NCBI GenBank assembly: GCA_918797485.1
Contig: CAKKNE010000001.1
Coordinates: 3,906,001 to 3,970,000 of the forward strand
Length of the DNA stretch: 64,000 bases
Direction of reading: 5' to 3'
From: Pelagomonas calceolata
Taxonomy: Eukaryota > Sar > Pelagophyceae > Pelagomonadales > Pelagomonadaceae
The notes under the pieces were generated by a model, which searched no databases, was not told where the DNA came from, and saw nothing but the letters and a program-made list of their open reading frames with translations. A program made the position numbers and the translations under genes. How positions within the stretch are numbered: the first letter of the stretch is position 1; each line of letters opens with the position of its first letter. This document shows positions 52,301 through 61,654 of the stretch, in pieces.

Positions 52301-53343
52301 GCGGCGGGCGAGCAGGACGCGCTGCTTGAGTTAAAAACGCGCACGAAGCGCCTGGCGTTCCTGGAGAGCCACGCTGTTGAATCTGATGTGAAAAGCGACG
52401 ACGACGAGGTCTGCCGCATCTGCCTGGAGCGGCTCGACGCGTGCGGCGGCTACGACACGACGACGTCACTCGTAAGCGTGCTGCCCTGCGGCCACGCCTT
52501 CCACGACGCCTGTTTGCGGAAGTGGGCGAAGTCCAAGTGCCCGTCGTGCCGCGGCAATTATGGCGAGGCCGACGTGCGCAGCGCCGTCCGGAACAGTGTC
52601 ACTGGGACGCGCGCCGTCGAGGCCACCAAACTTGATAGTTTTCTCGAGGACGCTCAACAGGCAGTCGCGCGGGGCGAGCAGTCGGTGCGTGACGCGGCGT
52701 CTCACGCTCCTAAGGACCGCCAGGCCGGCGCGATGCACCTTCCTATTGCAATCGCCCACAAGGAGGCGGATGCTCCGAGAGGAATTGGTCGTTCGCAGAA
52801 CGGAGCGCGTCCCGAGAGCAATCGCGACGCGACTAACGGGCGGCCGACACGCAGGTCGTCTTCTCGAACTTCGAGGAGGTGCTCGACGTCGTCGGCGCGG
52901 CGCTGCGCCGCAAGGGCCTCGAGGCGGCGCGCTTCCCGAAGGGCGTGGCGCCGTTTACTGCTTCAGAGTCGCGCGTGAGCTTCCTGCTGGCGCCGGTAGG
53001 GCGCGCGAACAACGGCTTAACGCTCGTGAACGCCGTGAACGTGTTCTTGCTCGAGCAGCCGGCGTGTGCCGCCGTCGAACTCCAATGCGTGAATCGGGTC
53101 CACCGCGTCGGGCAGACGCGGCCGACCACGGTTTATAGATATGTGGTCAAGGACACGATCGAGGACGCGATCTATGAGTACCACCGGACGCACACGGCAT
53201 CCGTCGAGGAGGACGTGAAGGAGGCGGAGATCAATGCGGCGAAGCTACTGTCGGCGCACGTGCTGCGGAAGCGTCAGAAAGTCGCGGTGGATTCCTCCTC
53301 CGGCAGCACGGACGCTTCTGACGACGCCCCTGCTTCTGACTGA
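49310..53343 (+). CDS. SHPRH/Rad5-like SNF2 helicase with PHD-like and RING fingers
   Basis: Exon 1 (49310-52684) and exon 2 (52855-53343) give 1287 residues; the start is the ATG at 49310, just after a TTG. Helicase parts: LHAYQAAALEWMLQRE, Walker A DEMGLGKT (about residue 82), DEAQVVRGG (motif II), SGTPVA (motif III), then after the RING the second lobe VVFSNFEEVLDVVGAAL, GLTLVNAVNVFLLEQPA, NRVHRVGQTRPTTVYRY. Between Walker A and motif II is a cysteine cluster CVCGDAVSDGVVCAFCGAVAHRAC (PHD-like). The RING is CRICLERL...LPCGHAFHDACLRKWAKSKCPSC (about 1030-1080). The helicase split by a long insertion carrying PHD and RING is the SHPRH design: PCNA polyubiquitination and replication-fork restart in the nucleus (family knowledge). 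Confidence 0.9.
52685..52854 (+). other. intron of the SHPRH-like gene
   Basis: A 170-bp intron, donor TCG|GTGCGTGACG and acceptor GACACGCAG|GTC, phase 0. Splicing joins ARGEQS to VVFSNFEEVLD, restoring helicase motif IV. The ends are partly complementary (TGCGTG near the start, CACGCA at the end). Confidence 0.75.
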
Positions 53344-53478
53344 CTGTGTAATATAGTTGTGTGCTATCATGATTGACTACACGCGACGACTTGCGCGACT
53401 AAGCAAGCCGGACATCAGCCCCAGACGCCATCGGCGCACGCGACTCGGACACCGCGATACAACTTGGGTTCTTACACA

Positions 53479-54285
53479 CTATTCGTCGGCCGACTCCAGG
53501 GCCGGCGGCTGGCCCGCCGTGATGCCCGCGTCGAGCTTATCGCTCAGAAGCTTCTCGGCCGCGGCCTTCCGTTCGGCGCGCAGCCGCCGCCGCGTCTCGC
53601 GCCGTTCCATTTGCTTCTTCTCCATCGCGGCCTCCATGTTCAGTTGCCGCTGCAACAGCACGCGTTCCTCGGCCTCGCGGTGCAGACTGTCGAGCATCGC
53701 CGTCTCGGCCGCGAGCTCCGCCTCCTCGCGGCGCGCGGCCTCCAGGAGCGCAAAGACGCCGCCCGGCGCCTTCGCGCGCGCGACGTGGCTGCGCAGCGCG
53801 GCGCCCTCGAACCGCTCCCGGCGGTCGACGGCGCGCGTCGCCGCGGCCAAGGCGGCGAACGCGCCCGACGACCCGGCCAGGTCCGCCGGCGTCTTGTTCG
53901 CCTTGCTCGTCGAGGCGGGGTCCGCGCCCGCGGCGACGAGCATCTCCACGATACTTGGATCGCCCCGCACCGCCGCGTGGTGCAGGGCCGTCCGGCCCTG
54001 CTTATCGCGCGCGTCGACCCACGCTTCATCAACTCTTAGCGCGTGGCTCCGCTTCTCGTCGTTCAGCACGCCCAGCAGCAGCCGCACGCAGCCCCGCGCG
54101 CTCCTGGCGCAGGCGCAGTGCAAAGCAGTCATCCCATCCTTGTCGGCGTGGCTCAGATCGATGTTCTGCGCCATCGCCTCCTCCAGTAAATCAGAGCGGC
54201 CCGCGGTGGCGGCGAAGTGGGCGTCCGTGCGGTCGCTGCCCGCGAGCAGGCCGGCGTCCCTTTTTGTGCGTCTCTTTGGGGGCAT
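53479..54285 (-). CDS. ankyrin-repeat protein
   Basis: A 268-residue protein from the ATG at 54285 (MPPKRRTKRDAG). Residues about 20-130 hold three ankyrin-type repeats: TDAHFAATAGRSDLLEEAM, DGMTALHCACARSARGCVRLLL and QGRTALHHAAVRGDPSIVEMLVAAGADPAS, followed by NKTPADLAGSSGAFAAL. The C-terminal 110 residues are a charged coiled coil (EAARREEAELAAETAMLDSLHREAEERVLLQRQLNMEAAMEKKQMERR). It is a protein-binding scaffold; partners unknown. No signal or membrane segment. It is divergent from 54612 through a diverged CTAG element. Confidence 0.8.
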   Translation of the reverse strand: MPPKRRTKRDAGLLAGSDRTDAHFAATAGRSDLLEEAMAQNIDLSHADKDGMTALHCACARSARGCVRLLLGVLNDEKRSHALRVDEAWVDARDKQGRTALHHAAVRGDPSIVEMLVAAGADPASTSKANKTPADLAGSSGAFAALAAATRAVDRRERFEGAALRSHVARAKAPGGVFALLEAARREEAELAAETAMLDSLHREAEERVLLQRQLNMEAAMEKKQMERRETRRRLRAERKAAAEKLLSDKLDAGITAGQPPALESADE

Positions 54286-54429
54286 GGCGGTCCTGGGCTG
54301 CCTGGTTTTTGGCCTACGGACGGTGGCGAGCGGGCTGGGTACTTCCTTCTTCTTGCGGGCCCGGCTCGTCGCGCTGGGGCAGCGCTGCGGCTCACGCTGG
54401 CTTGATGCTCTCCGCGCTGTATTAATCAT

Positions 54430-54449
54430 CTAGCGTATCGACACACTAG
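54430..54449 (+). promoter_or_regulatory. CTAG inverted-repeat element, diverged copy
   Basis: Reads CTAGCG - TATCGAC - ACACTAG, 20 nt. The GTAAG core is changed, but both ends are kept. It lies between divergent starts at 54285 and 54612. Confidence 0.45.
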
Positions 54450-54611
54450 CTGTATCCAGCTCATCCAAGTTTTGGGTCGCGAGGCGAGCGTGAGCGGCCA
54501 AAATTAGTGCGGAATAGTTGATAAGGCTTTTTACAGCCTCCTTGCATCTCGCGGCAAGCGCGTGCACCCTCGCAAGCCCTCTCAGTGACGACACCAATCA
54601 GGGTCATTGAC

Positions 54612-56069
54612 ATGGAGCAGCCGCCGCCGCAATCAGCGCCGGCGGATGACGAGGAAGCCAAGCGACAGGAGGCTTGCAAGAGACTAGAACACATCATGGC
54701 GAAACCTCTGGAAGTGGTCGAGCCGTTCCCGTTCGAAACTCTCGACGCGGACCTCCGTCGGAACGTCCTGACGTTCGTGCTCACCGCGCCGACGGACGGC
54801 GCGACGGGCGTGCTCCGAGTTGTGAAAAGGAAAAACAAGGGTGAATACCCCCGCGTGCCGGAGTCCGCGACGATGGCGCTCCGCACGCTCGTGCACCACA
54901 CGCGCACCATCAAAGCAGTCTCGACGGCGGTCTGCGCCGACGTCCGCGTCCTCGAAAAAACGGTCGTCAAGCCGGAAAAATGGCTCGAAGGGCTCTGGCT
55001 CGTCGAAGCGGGGGCGCGATCGCGAGACCAGGCGCTCGCGGAATGTCGCCAGAGAACTGTTGTCGCGGGACGCGCCAACATCGCGGTGGAACTATATAGC
55101 CGCCTCGGTCATTGCGGCGACCGCCGAGAGGTCGTAGTGAAGTGCCCGGCGACCTGGCCCGAGCAGCGCGCAAAAGAAGCGCAGGATATATTCCAGATGG
55201 GAGGGGAGTATGGGGCCGAGGAAGAAGAGAACAAGGACATAGAGCTCTCGTGGGCGCATACGCGCTGCAAGCCCGCAGAGGAGGTCCATGGCCTGGCGCC
55301 TGTCGACGCCAAGTACCTCAAAGCTCTGGCCAGCGCTGCGTTCGGTGGCTTCGTGGACGCAGTCCGACACCTACCGTCGTGGACGCTCCTCGTCACCGAC
55401 GTCAAACTCCTTTACATCGGCGGCTACTTGGAGACGACGGACGACAATGGGGTACGAACGGGTCGGACGCGCGCGCGCGGAGACGCCGCGGACTACGACG
55501 CGCTCGACGCCGGCCTAGCCGCTTTCTTCGGAGAAGAAACGGTGCGTCGGGCGCCGTGGGTGAAGGCCTGGTGCAATGGTCGTCGCGCGTACCCCTACGA
55601 CGAGGAGGAGTTCGCCGCCGCCTCTGGTATAAGGGCCCAGTTCCTGGCCCGGAAACACGACGCGAGCCGACCGCCCCTGACCCGCATCCGCGACGCAGAC
55701 AAGAATGAGCTGCTCCCGATGGGCGACCTACAGCTCGCGGGCAACGATTTTGCTTTCGTTTCGGACAAGCCGCTGCTTAGCGCGGCGACGATCGATATCA
55801 CGTTTAGCGACGACGCGGAGGGCGCCGAACAGGCGCCGTTCCAGCATGAACCGCCTAACTCGCCGCCGTCGTACACGTTCATCCAGGGCATCGACTCGCT
55901 CACGTGTCGCGGCGGCGGTACATGTGGAAACCTCGACGACGTGAAGTTCAAGATTAAAACGCACGTACACTCTCGCGCCAAGAACCTCGAAGACGCTATC
56001 TTATGGGTGCCGATCGTCGAGGGCGTCTTCCAAGTGCTGTGCAGCTGCAAAATCGTGGGCCTCAGCTAG
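54612..56069 (+). CDS. unknown protein, possible F-box-like N-terminus
   Basis: A 485-residue protein from the ATG at 54612 (MEQPPPQSAPADD); the frame opens earlier only through GTG. Residues about 38-60 (PFPFETLDADLRRNVLTFVLTAP) vaguely resemble an F-box helix. The rest is mixed alpha/beta with no motif I can name: RVPESATMALRTLVHHTRTIKAVSTAV, a central acidic segment (GAEEEENKDIELSW), and PSWTLLVTDVKLLYIGGYLETTDDNG. The C-terminus is beta-rich and has several cysteines (SLTCRGGGTCGNLDDVKFKIKTHVHSRAKNLEDAILWVPIVEGVFQVLCSCKIVGL). No signal or membrane segment. Convergent with the transporter gene. Confidence 0.5.
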   Translation: MEQPPPQSAPADDEEAKRQEACKRLEHIMAKPLEVVEPFPFETLDADLRRNVLTFVLTAPTDGATGVLRVVKRKNKGEYPRVPESATMALRTLVHHTRTIKAVSTAVCADVRVLEKTVVKPEKWLEGLWLVEAGARSRDQALAECRQRTVVAGRANIAVELYSRLGHCGDRREVVVKCPATWPEQRAKEAQDIFQMGGEYGAEEEENKDIELSWAHTRCKPAEEVHGLAPVDAKYLKALASAAFGGFVDAVRHLPSWTLLVTDVKLLYIGGYLETTDDNGVRTGRTRARGDAADYDALDAGLAAFFGEETVRRAPWVKAWCNGRRAYPYDEEEFAAASGIRAQFLARKHDASRPPLTRIRDADKNELLPMGDLQLAGNDFAFVSDKPLLSAATIDITFSDDAEGAEQAPFQHEPPNSPPSYTFIQGIDSLTCRGGGTCGNLDDVKFKIKTHVHSRAKNLEDAILWVPIVEGVFQVLCSCKIVGLS

Positions 56070-56096
56070 GGGCGCGGAGCGCGAGCTAAGACTACG

Positions 56097-57644
56097 CTAT
56101 CGAATATTATCCCCAACCCCGGGCGCGACGTACAGCACGACGTCCTCCTCCTCCTCCGAAGACACGGCGTCCTCATCCAGAAATTCGGAGGGCCGCAGCG
56201 TCGTCTCGCGGATGAAGCCCGTCTCGGTGTCATCGGCCGGATCTTCGGCGGCGGCGAGGACCGCGCCGGGATACGAGGACGGGTCCAGGGCGGCCCGCGC
56301 GACCTCGAGCGACCAGACCGCGAGGCCCAGCACGAGCACCATCAGGCCTTTATATTCTAACGACGTGATGACGTCGCCGTAGGCCACCGCACCGGCTAGG
56401 GCCGTCAGGGCCCCCCGTATAGAAGCGAAGACCGCCACGATCAACGCCGAGAACCGCTTCACGACGCACAGCGTCAGGAAGGCGTCCAGCGACGCTAACA
56501 CACAAGACGGCGCGATCAGGTAGGCGCCTCCATCGTATCGAGGAAAGGCCCCGTGTGTCACGTGGTTGATGTGCGGCACTTGTACATGCGTCGGCGCGAG
56601 CTCGAGCAGTATCGCCGCGATGGCGACCAACGCGCAGGCGTAGGGCGTCGTCCTATATAACGCCGCGCCGACGGACTCCTCATGCGCTCGGAAGCGCCGC
56701 TCGAAGGCCACCAAATAAGCGGCACCGATCAAACGACTCGCCGCGAGGACGCCCGTGCACAGCGCATTTCTCTCTACTCGCGCATCTCCTAACGCGGCGA
56801 TGCCCGCCCCGCCGAAGCACACCAATAGCGCCAGCGCCGCCCCGTGGCCGCCCGGCGGGTACGCCGACGTCTTGCGGCCGCACCAGCACGAGTCGTACTC
56901 TTCATTTTCACTCGATTCTTTCACGGCGTAGCCTATTATCAAAACGCAGACGCCCTGCACGGCCGCGCCGGCGGCCGCCACCCTTGGACCGCCCGCCCGC
57001 ATGACCTCCGCGGCGACGGCCGTACTCAGGCCTATCGCGAGCCCGAGGAGCACGTCATTCCAACGCCACGGCTTTGAGGCTTTGTTGTACACCAGTACAA
57101 AGCCCAGACATGTTATAACAACGAGCTGGCACAGCGTCAGCGTCAGCGGGTACGGGAAGCCGCCCCTTAACAATTCTCTATCCACAAGGTCGTGCGGCAC
57201 GCCAATCAACAAATAGGCCACCATCCAGAAAAAGCCGGCCCGCGTCTCGCGCGCCACTCGCGCCTCGCCGGGCCCCGCGCCCTGGACCATGGAACTCCGA
57301 CCGTCGGGGCCGCACGCGAGGCGCGGCGCCAGTATCAAAGCGGCCGCGACGACGCTCAGCCCGCAGGTGAACGCGGACCGCTGGCGCGCAAGTTTACTAC
57401 CGCGGTCTCTCCTTCTCAACTTCCGCGGCTCGCCCGGCCGCACGCGCGCCTCGAGCTGCTCAACGAGGCGCAGCGTCGGCGGCCCGGCCGTGGCCGGCCC
57501 GAGCCTCGTCAGCGCCGCGCCGAGGCCCAGGAAGGTCACGACGTATCGGCGTTGCGGCCAGGCGCAGCGTCGTGCGGACGTGCTCGGCGTGGTGCCGTAG
57601 CTGCTCTTGCTGCCGCCCAGCAGGGGGCGCTCCTCCTTACGCAT
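56097..57644 (-). CDS. DMT/SLC35-type nucleotide-sugar or triose-phosphate transporter-like protein
   Basis: A 515-residue multi-pass membrane protein. After a basic 100-residue N-terminus there are about ten hydrophobic segments (AFTCGLSVVAAALILAP, GFFWMVAYLLIGVP, LTLTLCQLVVITCLGFVLVY, VLLGLAIGLSTAVAAEVM, AAGAAVQGVCVLIIGYAV, ALALLVCFGGAGIAAL, CTGVLAASRLIGAAYLVAF, YACALVAIAAILLEL, LIAPSCVLASLDAFLTLCVVKRFSALIVAVFASIRGALTALAG, LMVLVLGLAVWSLEVA). The 'KRFSALIVAVFASIRGALTALAGAVAYGDVI' stretch matches the conserved penultimate helix pair of SLC35B-type transporters. The C-terminus is acidic and cytosolic. Likely in Golgi/ER or plastid envelope; substrate unknown. Confidence 0.75.
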   Translation of the reverse strand: MRKEERPLLGGSKSSYGTTPSTSARRCAWPQRRYVVTFLGLGAALTRLGPATAGPPTLRLVEQLEARVRPGEPRKLRRRDRGSKLARQRSAFTCGLSVVAAALILAPRLACGPDGRSSMVQGAGPGEARVARETRAGFFWMVAYLLIGVPHDLVDRELLRGGFPYPLTLTLCQLVVITCLGFVLVYNKASKPWRWNDVLLGLAIGLSTAVAAEVMRAGGPRVAAAGAAVQGVCVLIIGYAVKESSENEEYDSCWCGRKTSAYPPGGHGAALALLVCFGGAGIAALGDARVERNALCTGVLAASRLIGAAYLVAFERRFRAHEESVGAALYRTTPYACALVAIAAILLELAPTHVQVPHINHVTHGAFPRYDGGAYLIAPSCVLASLDAFLTLCVVKRFSALIVAVFASIRGALTALAGAVAYGDVITSLEYKGLMVLVLGLAVWSLEVARAALDPSSYPGAVLAAAEDPADDTETGFIRETTLRPSEFLDEDAVSSEEEEDVVLYVAPGVGDNIR

Positions 57645-57746
57645 CGTGCGCGTCTTTGGTAATACGCTCCGTGTCCTCCATGGGGCGCCGATCGTGAGCT
57701 ACGAGGCTGCCTCGCGGCGCGTGGGCCGCGTGCGGCCTTCGTTTTA

Positions 57747-57784
57747 CGGGCCGCCCGAGAAGCTGAGTTCCACCGGGCGGCCCG
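57747..57784. repeat. perfect 11-bp inverted repeat (hairpin) upstream of the SLC35 gene
   Basis: CGGGCCGCCCG at 57747-57757 pairs with CGGGCGGCCCG at 57774-57784, with a 16-nt loop. It lies about 100 bp upstream of the minus-strand ATG at 57644, within the 346-bp gap 57645-57990, so it could fold in the 5' leader RNA or act as a DNA site. The rest of the gap shows no gene. Confidence 0.6.
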
Positions 57785-57990
57785 CGAGGTCGAGACCCCC
57801 GAGGTTGCGGCCCGGACGTCTCCACCGGGTCATTCGGACGTCTCCTGTGCCTCGTTCTACTACTAGGCTGGTGGATGCGGCGACTTCGATGGTTGTGTGC
57901 TCACAGCGGGCGGCGGCGCGGTGGTGCCCACAGGCCCGACGCCATCGACGCGATGCTCAGACTCGAAGCTCTTACGCCCTGACTACCACC

Positions 57991-58998
57991 TCAGACATTG
58001 TTCGCCTTGTTCTTCTGGAGGAGGTCCTCGAGCGACGACTCGCCGGCCGGCTTCTCCTGGGCCGCCGGCTTCGCCGCCGGCGCGCTCTGCGACGCGCGCG
58101 AGTAGGCCATCATGCCCGCGATGGCCATGACCATGCCCAGGAGCTGCTGGCCCGTGATGACGCCGCCGAAGAAGACGTAGCCGACCACGAGCACGCAGAC
58201 CGTCTTTGCGTGGCCCAGCACTTGATAGGTGACGGCCGTGAAGCGGCCGAGCACGAGGAACTGGGACACATTCACCAAAACCGCCGCCGAGCAGGACAGG
58301 GCCATGCACACCATGGCCCCCTGCGTCCACTCGTAGTCCGTCACGTAGCCCCCGGTCGAGAGCTTGTCCAGGACCGGGCTCAACAACAGTAATGAGGCCC
58401 CCTGCGCCGGCGCGACCACACCCAGCAATTGCCCCGCGCTCACGTTGTGCTTGAGCTGGAGGTGTCTGACTAAAAGTTGCTGGCCCGACGACGACACGAC
58501 GGAACACAGCGCCACGAAGACGCCTAACGTACTATCAGAGTAGTTCAGCTCGTTGATCGAAACCAATCCCACACCCATCAGCGTGACCACTATAGCTAAC
58601 ACCATCTTCGACGTGAAGACCCGACCATATAACAAGTACTCCACGCAGCACGTGCACGGAATGATTCCTAATTTAGCAATCTGGTACAACGTAATGGAGT
58701 TGAGCATGAGCGACGTGTTCAGACTAATAATGGACGCGTTCGATACCGTCGTGAAGAGCACCACAGAACTAAGAGGCACGTGCGCGGGCGCCTTCGACGA
58801 CTCCTCCTGCTTGGCCAGCCCAATCACCTTGGCGACGCGCGTCCAGATCGACGTCGTGATGTAGTGCAGCGCGTTCAGGGTCACTACATATCTAAAGTTG
58901 AAATTCGGCGGGCTTCCCATCAGCCGCTTGTTGACGGAGATGATGAACACGCTCGAAATGATGTTGAGCACGAAGGCGCCCGCGTCGCCGGCCGCCAT
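57991..58998 (-). CDS. SLC35E/TPT-family nucleotide-sugar transporter
   Basis: A 335-residue protein with ten hydrophobic segments. Family features are VLNIISSVFIISVNKRLM near the N-terminus, LNALHYITTSIWTRVAK, SNASIISLNTSLMLNSITLYQIAKLGIIPC, VVTLMGVGLVSINELN, VSQFLVLGRFTAVTYQVLGHAKTVCVLVVGYVFFGGVITGQQLLGMVMAIAGMMAYS. The 'N.SL..NSv..YQi.K' and 'VTYQVLGHxKT' blocks match the SLC35E3/UXT group of triose-phosphate-translocator-like transporters, which carry UDP-sugars in Golgi membranes. The C-terminus (QEKPAGESSLEDLLQKNKANNV) is cytosolic. The next minus gene lies 346 bp downstream. Confidence 0.9.
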   Translation of the reverse strand: MAAGDAGAFVLNIISSVFIISVNKRLMGSPPNFNFRYVVTLNALHYITTSIWTRVAKVIGLAKQEESSKAPAHVPLSSVVLFTTVSNASIISLNTSLMLNSITLYQIAKLGIIPCTCCVEYLLYGRVFTSKMVLAIVVTLMGVGLVSINELNYSDSTLGVFVALCSVVSSSGQQLLVRHLQLKHNVSAGQLLGVVAPAQGASLLLLSPVLDKLSTGGYVTDYEWTQGAMVCMALSCSAAVLVNVSQFLVLGRFTAVTYQVLGHAKTVCVLVVGYVFFGGVITGQQLLGMVMAIAGMMAYSRASQSAPAAKPAAQEKPAGESSLEDLLQKNKANNV

Positions 58999-59655
58999 GG
59001 TGCTCAGCGAGGCCGGCTCCGGTGGCGGTGGGGGCGCGGCGGTTGTCTTTGCGGCGGCTTTGTGGCGGCGGGGCCGCAGCTGTGGCGGCGTCTTGCTAGT
59101 TTTTGGCAGCCTGCGCGATTTTCGAGGCGAAAGCTCGGTCTAGCAAGCAGTGAATATTTTGGCAGTGATCTCCGCAGCGCTTAAAACCGCGGGCGTTTCT
59201 CTGCGATTGATGCAATAATCGTGATCCGTGACACGGGTTGGCGACCTGGGTGCGCTGCGTGCGTTCCGGAGGCCGTCGATTGGCTGCTATGAGTGGCTTG
59301 TACGTCGCGTCGGGCTGGTGTCTTGCCGGCTTTGGGGTGTGTCGCGCGGTACGATTCCTTGTCCGCCGCTTCAGGGAACCATGCTGAGAAAGATCGTACG
59401 CTGCTGGAGGCCTACTGGTTTTGGCGCGAACCCGTTTTACACGGCAATTTTGGGCCTCCTCTGCGGCGCTTTTAGAGGACGTCCTTGGCAAGCATTGCTG
59501 GCGCAGACCGCCGCATAAATCGCCTAGAGTACCGCTGCAGCCATTCCGCTGCAATCGACCACTCATAACCCGCAGCAGCAGTCATAAAAAGCTGTGCCAG
59601 CCAATTTATGCTGCAAAAAACAACTGCGTAATCACTGCAAAGCCAGCGACGCGAG
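58999..59655. other. 657-bp divergent intergenic region
   Basis: The longest gene-free stretch of the window. Near 59020-59095 it has repeated GGCGGCGG/TGTGGCGGCG units just upstream of the transporter start. No CTAG element, tRNA or convincing ORF is seen. Confidence 0.4.
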
Positions 59656-60444
59656 ATGCAGATAACGAGACCGCGCGCCATCCTGCTGGCCGTGAGCATC
59701 CTGCTGCTGGGCACCTTCATCCTCACGCGGCGCGGCGCCGGCGCGTCGTCGTCCGCACAAGACGATGAATTAGCTGCGGCGCGCGCGGCCGTCGCGTCCG
59801 TCGACGCCTACGTCGCGAGCTGCAAGGCCGCGAAGGAGAAATATGGGTACAGTTTGGACGGGGACATCTCGGTCGTGCGGCCGTGGCTCGCGATTGGCGG
59901 CCGGCCCGACGCAACGCTGCTGGAGTGGCGGCATGACAACAAGAGGCGCATCACGCACGTCGTGAACGCCCTCGAGCGCGACGAGGAGCCCGAAGTGACA
60001 GAAGCGTACGGAGACAATATTCTCAAACTGAACCTCAAGGACGACGGCGACGATGCGCGCTTCGCCGCGTTAGTGCCGGAGGTCGTGGCCTTCGTCCGGC
60101 GGGCGCGCGCGGCGGATCCGAACGCGGTCGTCTACGTCCACTGCAAGAGCGGCGTGAACCGTGCGCCCTCGCTCGCGATGGCGCTGCTCATATCGCTGGA
60201 TAGGGCGACCTTCGTCGAGGCGCTGGCCGCCGTGCGCGCGGCGCGGCCGTCGTGCCGGCCGAAGTACGTCCAGGCCGTCGCGGTCTACGAGGAGCGGGAG
60301 CTCGGGCGGTCGACGGCGCCGGCGCTGCGCGACGGCGTCGACTCGGCCGGCTTCTGCGACCTCTACTACGGGCTCAAGGAGGACTACAGCGGCGGCGACG
60401 CGGCCGGGGAGCGGTGGCGGAGCGATCATCATCACGCGAAGTAA
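59656..60444 (+). CDS. membrane-anchored dual-specificity phosphatase
   Basis: A 262-residue protein. The N-terminus PRAILLAVSILLLGTFIL is a signal anchor, so the catalytic part probably faces the lumen or outside (type II). The DSP domain (about 75-215) has WLAIGGRPDATLLEW, ITHVVNALE, the signature VYVHCKSGVNRAPSLAMALLI (HC-x5-R-S/P: catalytic Cys and Arg present), and an upstream acidic loop (NLKDDGDD) with a candidate general-acid aspartate. Substrate unknown: phosphoprotein, phosphoglucan or lipid. The C-terminus is His-rich and acidic. Confidence 0.85.
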   Translation: MQITRPRAILLAVSILLLGTFILTRRGAGASSSAQDDELAAARAAVASVDAYVASCKAAKEKYGYSLDGDISVVRPWLAIGGRPDATLLEWRHDNKRRITHVVNALERDEEPEVTEAYGDNILKLNLKDDGDDARFAALVPEVVAFVRRARAADPNAVVYVHCKSGVNRAPSLAMALLISLDRATFVEALAAVRAARPSCRPKYVQAVAVYEERELGRSTAPALRDGVDSAGFCDLYYGLKEDYSGGDAAGERWRSDHHHAK

Positions 60445-60642
60445 GTTGTATGTGACCTGTTTTGTTTGAAATTGAGTGGGCTCTCGCGCCGTCGGTCCCG
60501 CCACTGTCGTCCGGCATCTACACAATCAATAGATTACAGTGTTGTCGTCTGACCAGCAATTTATCACTGTAACAACAAGACCGCAAGCCTTGCGTTGCGA
60601 GCTGTAGAGAGCACCCAGTGGTGGGCAGCCCATCAGCACATA

Positions 60643-61638
60643 ATGTCCTCGTCGTCGCGCAAACGACGCCTCGTCTCGCCGCAGCAGCCGGACGAAAAGC
60701 GGCGCACGGACCGCATCGTCGTGGATGTGGGCGGCACGCGCTTCACGACGAGTGCGTCGACGTTGACGGCTGGAAGTGAATACTTCGAGCGCCTGCTCTC
60801 GCCGCGCTGGTGCGCCGAGCCGCCGGAGGAGCTCTTTCTCGACCGGGATCCGGAACCGTTCGCCATACTGCTGACGTACATGCGCACCGGGCTGCTCGAG
60901 CTGTCGAAGGACAATCAGTCGATGGCGCGGCGCGTTATGATCGAGGCTGAGTTTCTTGGTATGGTTGGACTGATCGATAGCGTAAAGGCCAAAGCTATTA
61001 AAAACACGGGCTGGGAGGGAACCGAACCGGACGCCGTGAAGTGTTTCGGCTCCTTCGACGCGGCGATCCGCAACGGCATCCTGCCGGCGAGTTTCTTCCC
61101 GCCGCCGCTGCCGCCGCCGCGGAAAATAGTGCAAATACTACCCGCGCCGCCCGGCACGCGGGTAGAGATTCACTGGCGAGACGACGGGGAATATTCGGAA
61201 TGGTTCGACGTGCTGTGCTTGGTTCTCCACGATAGACCGGTACGGCTAAAAGACGGCAACTATTATTTCGAATCGGCGCTCGACGCGTACATACAGCATG
61301 AGCCTCCGGAGGCCGGCCCAGTACTTGCATCGGATGCGTACAACGACCAGACGACCGCGTACAAGATTCATCCCCCAGAACATGGGATAACGGAAATCCC
61401 ACAGGGTGTTCTAGAGGCGCAATACTGGCTGGATATGGATGACCATTCGAAGGGATACGAGACCTACCCAGTCCGCATGCTTAAACGGGGGCAGCACGGA
61501 AAACTCACGCCTGTCGAGCTAGAACAAAAAGATAATACCGGTCGACGTCCGACGGTCCAGTGGAAGGCACTGGCGTCTTTCGTTAACTTCAAGGGCTTCA
61601 CTGGGGGCCGTGATGGTGAAGTTGAAAAAGCGGACTAA
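60643..61638 (+). CDS. BTB/T1 (KCTD-type) protein
   Basis: A 331-residue protein from the ATG at 60643 (MSSSSRKRRLVSPQ). Residues about 25-120 are a T1/BTB tetramerisation domain: RIVVDVGGTRFTTSASTLTAGSEYFERLLS, ELFLDRDPEPFAILLTYMRTGLLEL, ARRVMIEAEFLGMVGLIDSV. KCTD proteins oligomerise and often serve as adaptors for Cullin-3 ubiquitin ligases. The C-terminal 200 residues are mixed: a PPPLPPPRK proline run, then RVEIHWRDDGEYSEWFDVLCLV, which resembles a small beta-barrel (Tudor/agenet-like), and QAYWLD-type strands. No signal or membrane segment. Confidence 0.85.
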   Translation: MSSSSRKRRLVSPQQPDEKRRTDRIVVDVGGTRFTTSASTLTAGSEYFERLLSPRWCAEPPEELFLDRDPEPFAILLTYMRTGLLELSKDNQSMARRVMIEAEFLGMVGLIDSVKAKAIKNTGWEGTEPDAVKCFGSFDAAIRNGILPASFFPPPLPPPRKIVQILPAPPGTRVEIHWRDDGEYSEWFDVLCLVLHDRPVRLKDGNYYFESALDAYIQHEPPEAGPVLASDAYNDQTTAYKIHPPEHGITEIPQGVLEAQYWLDMDDHSKGYETYPVRMLKRGQHGKLTPVELEQKDNTGRRPTVQWKALASFVNFKGFTGGRDGEVEKAD

Positions 61639-61654
61639 GCATACTATTCATATC

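Noticed and set aside
53344-53478. Possible short gene in the gap after the SHPRH-like gene
   Set aside because: The open frames over this region are the antisense or other-frame shadow of the ankyrin gene; no start with a coherent protein.
59228-59518. 96-aa open frame upstream of the phosphatase
   Set aside because: No domain, cysteine/tryptophan-rich random composition, overlaps several other chance frames in a GC-rich gap.
60526-61134. 202-aa minus-strand open frame over the BTB gene
   Set aside because: It is the antisense shadow of a clear T1/BTB domain; its arginine-rich composition is typical of antisense GC-rich DNA.
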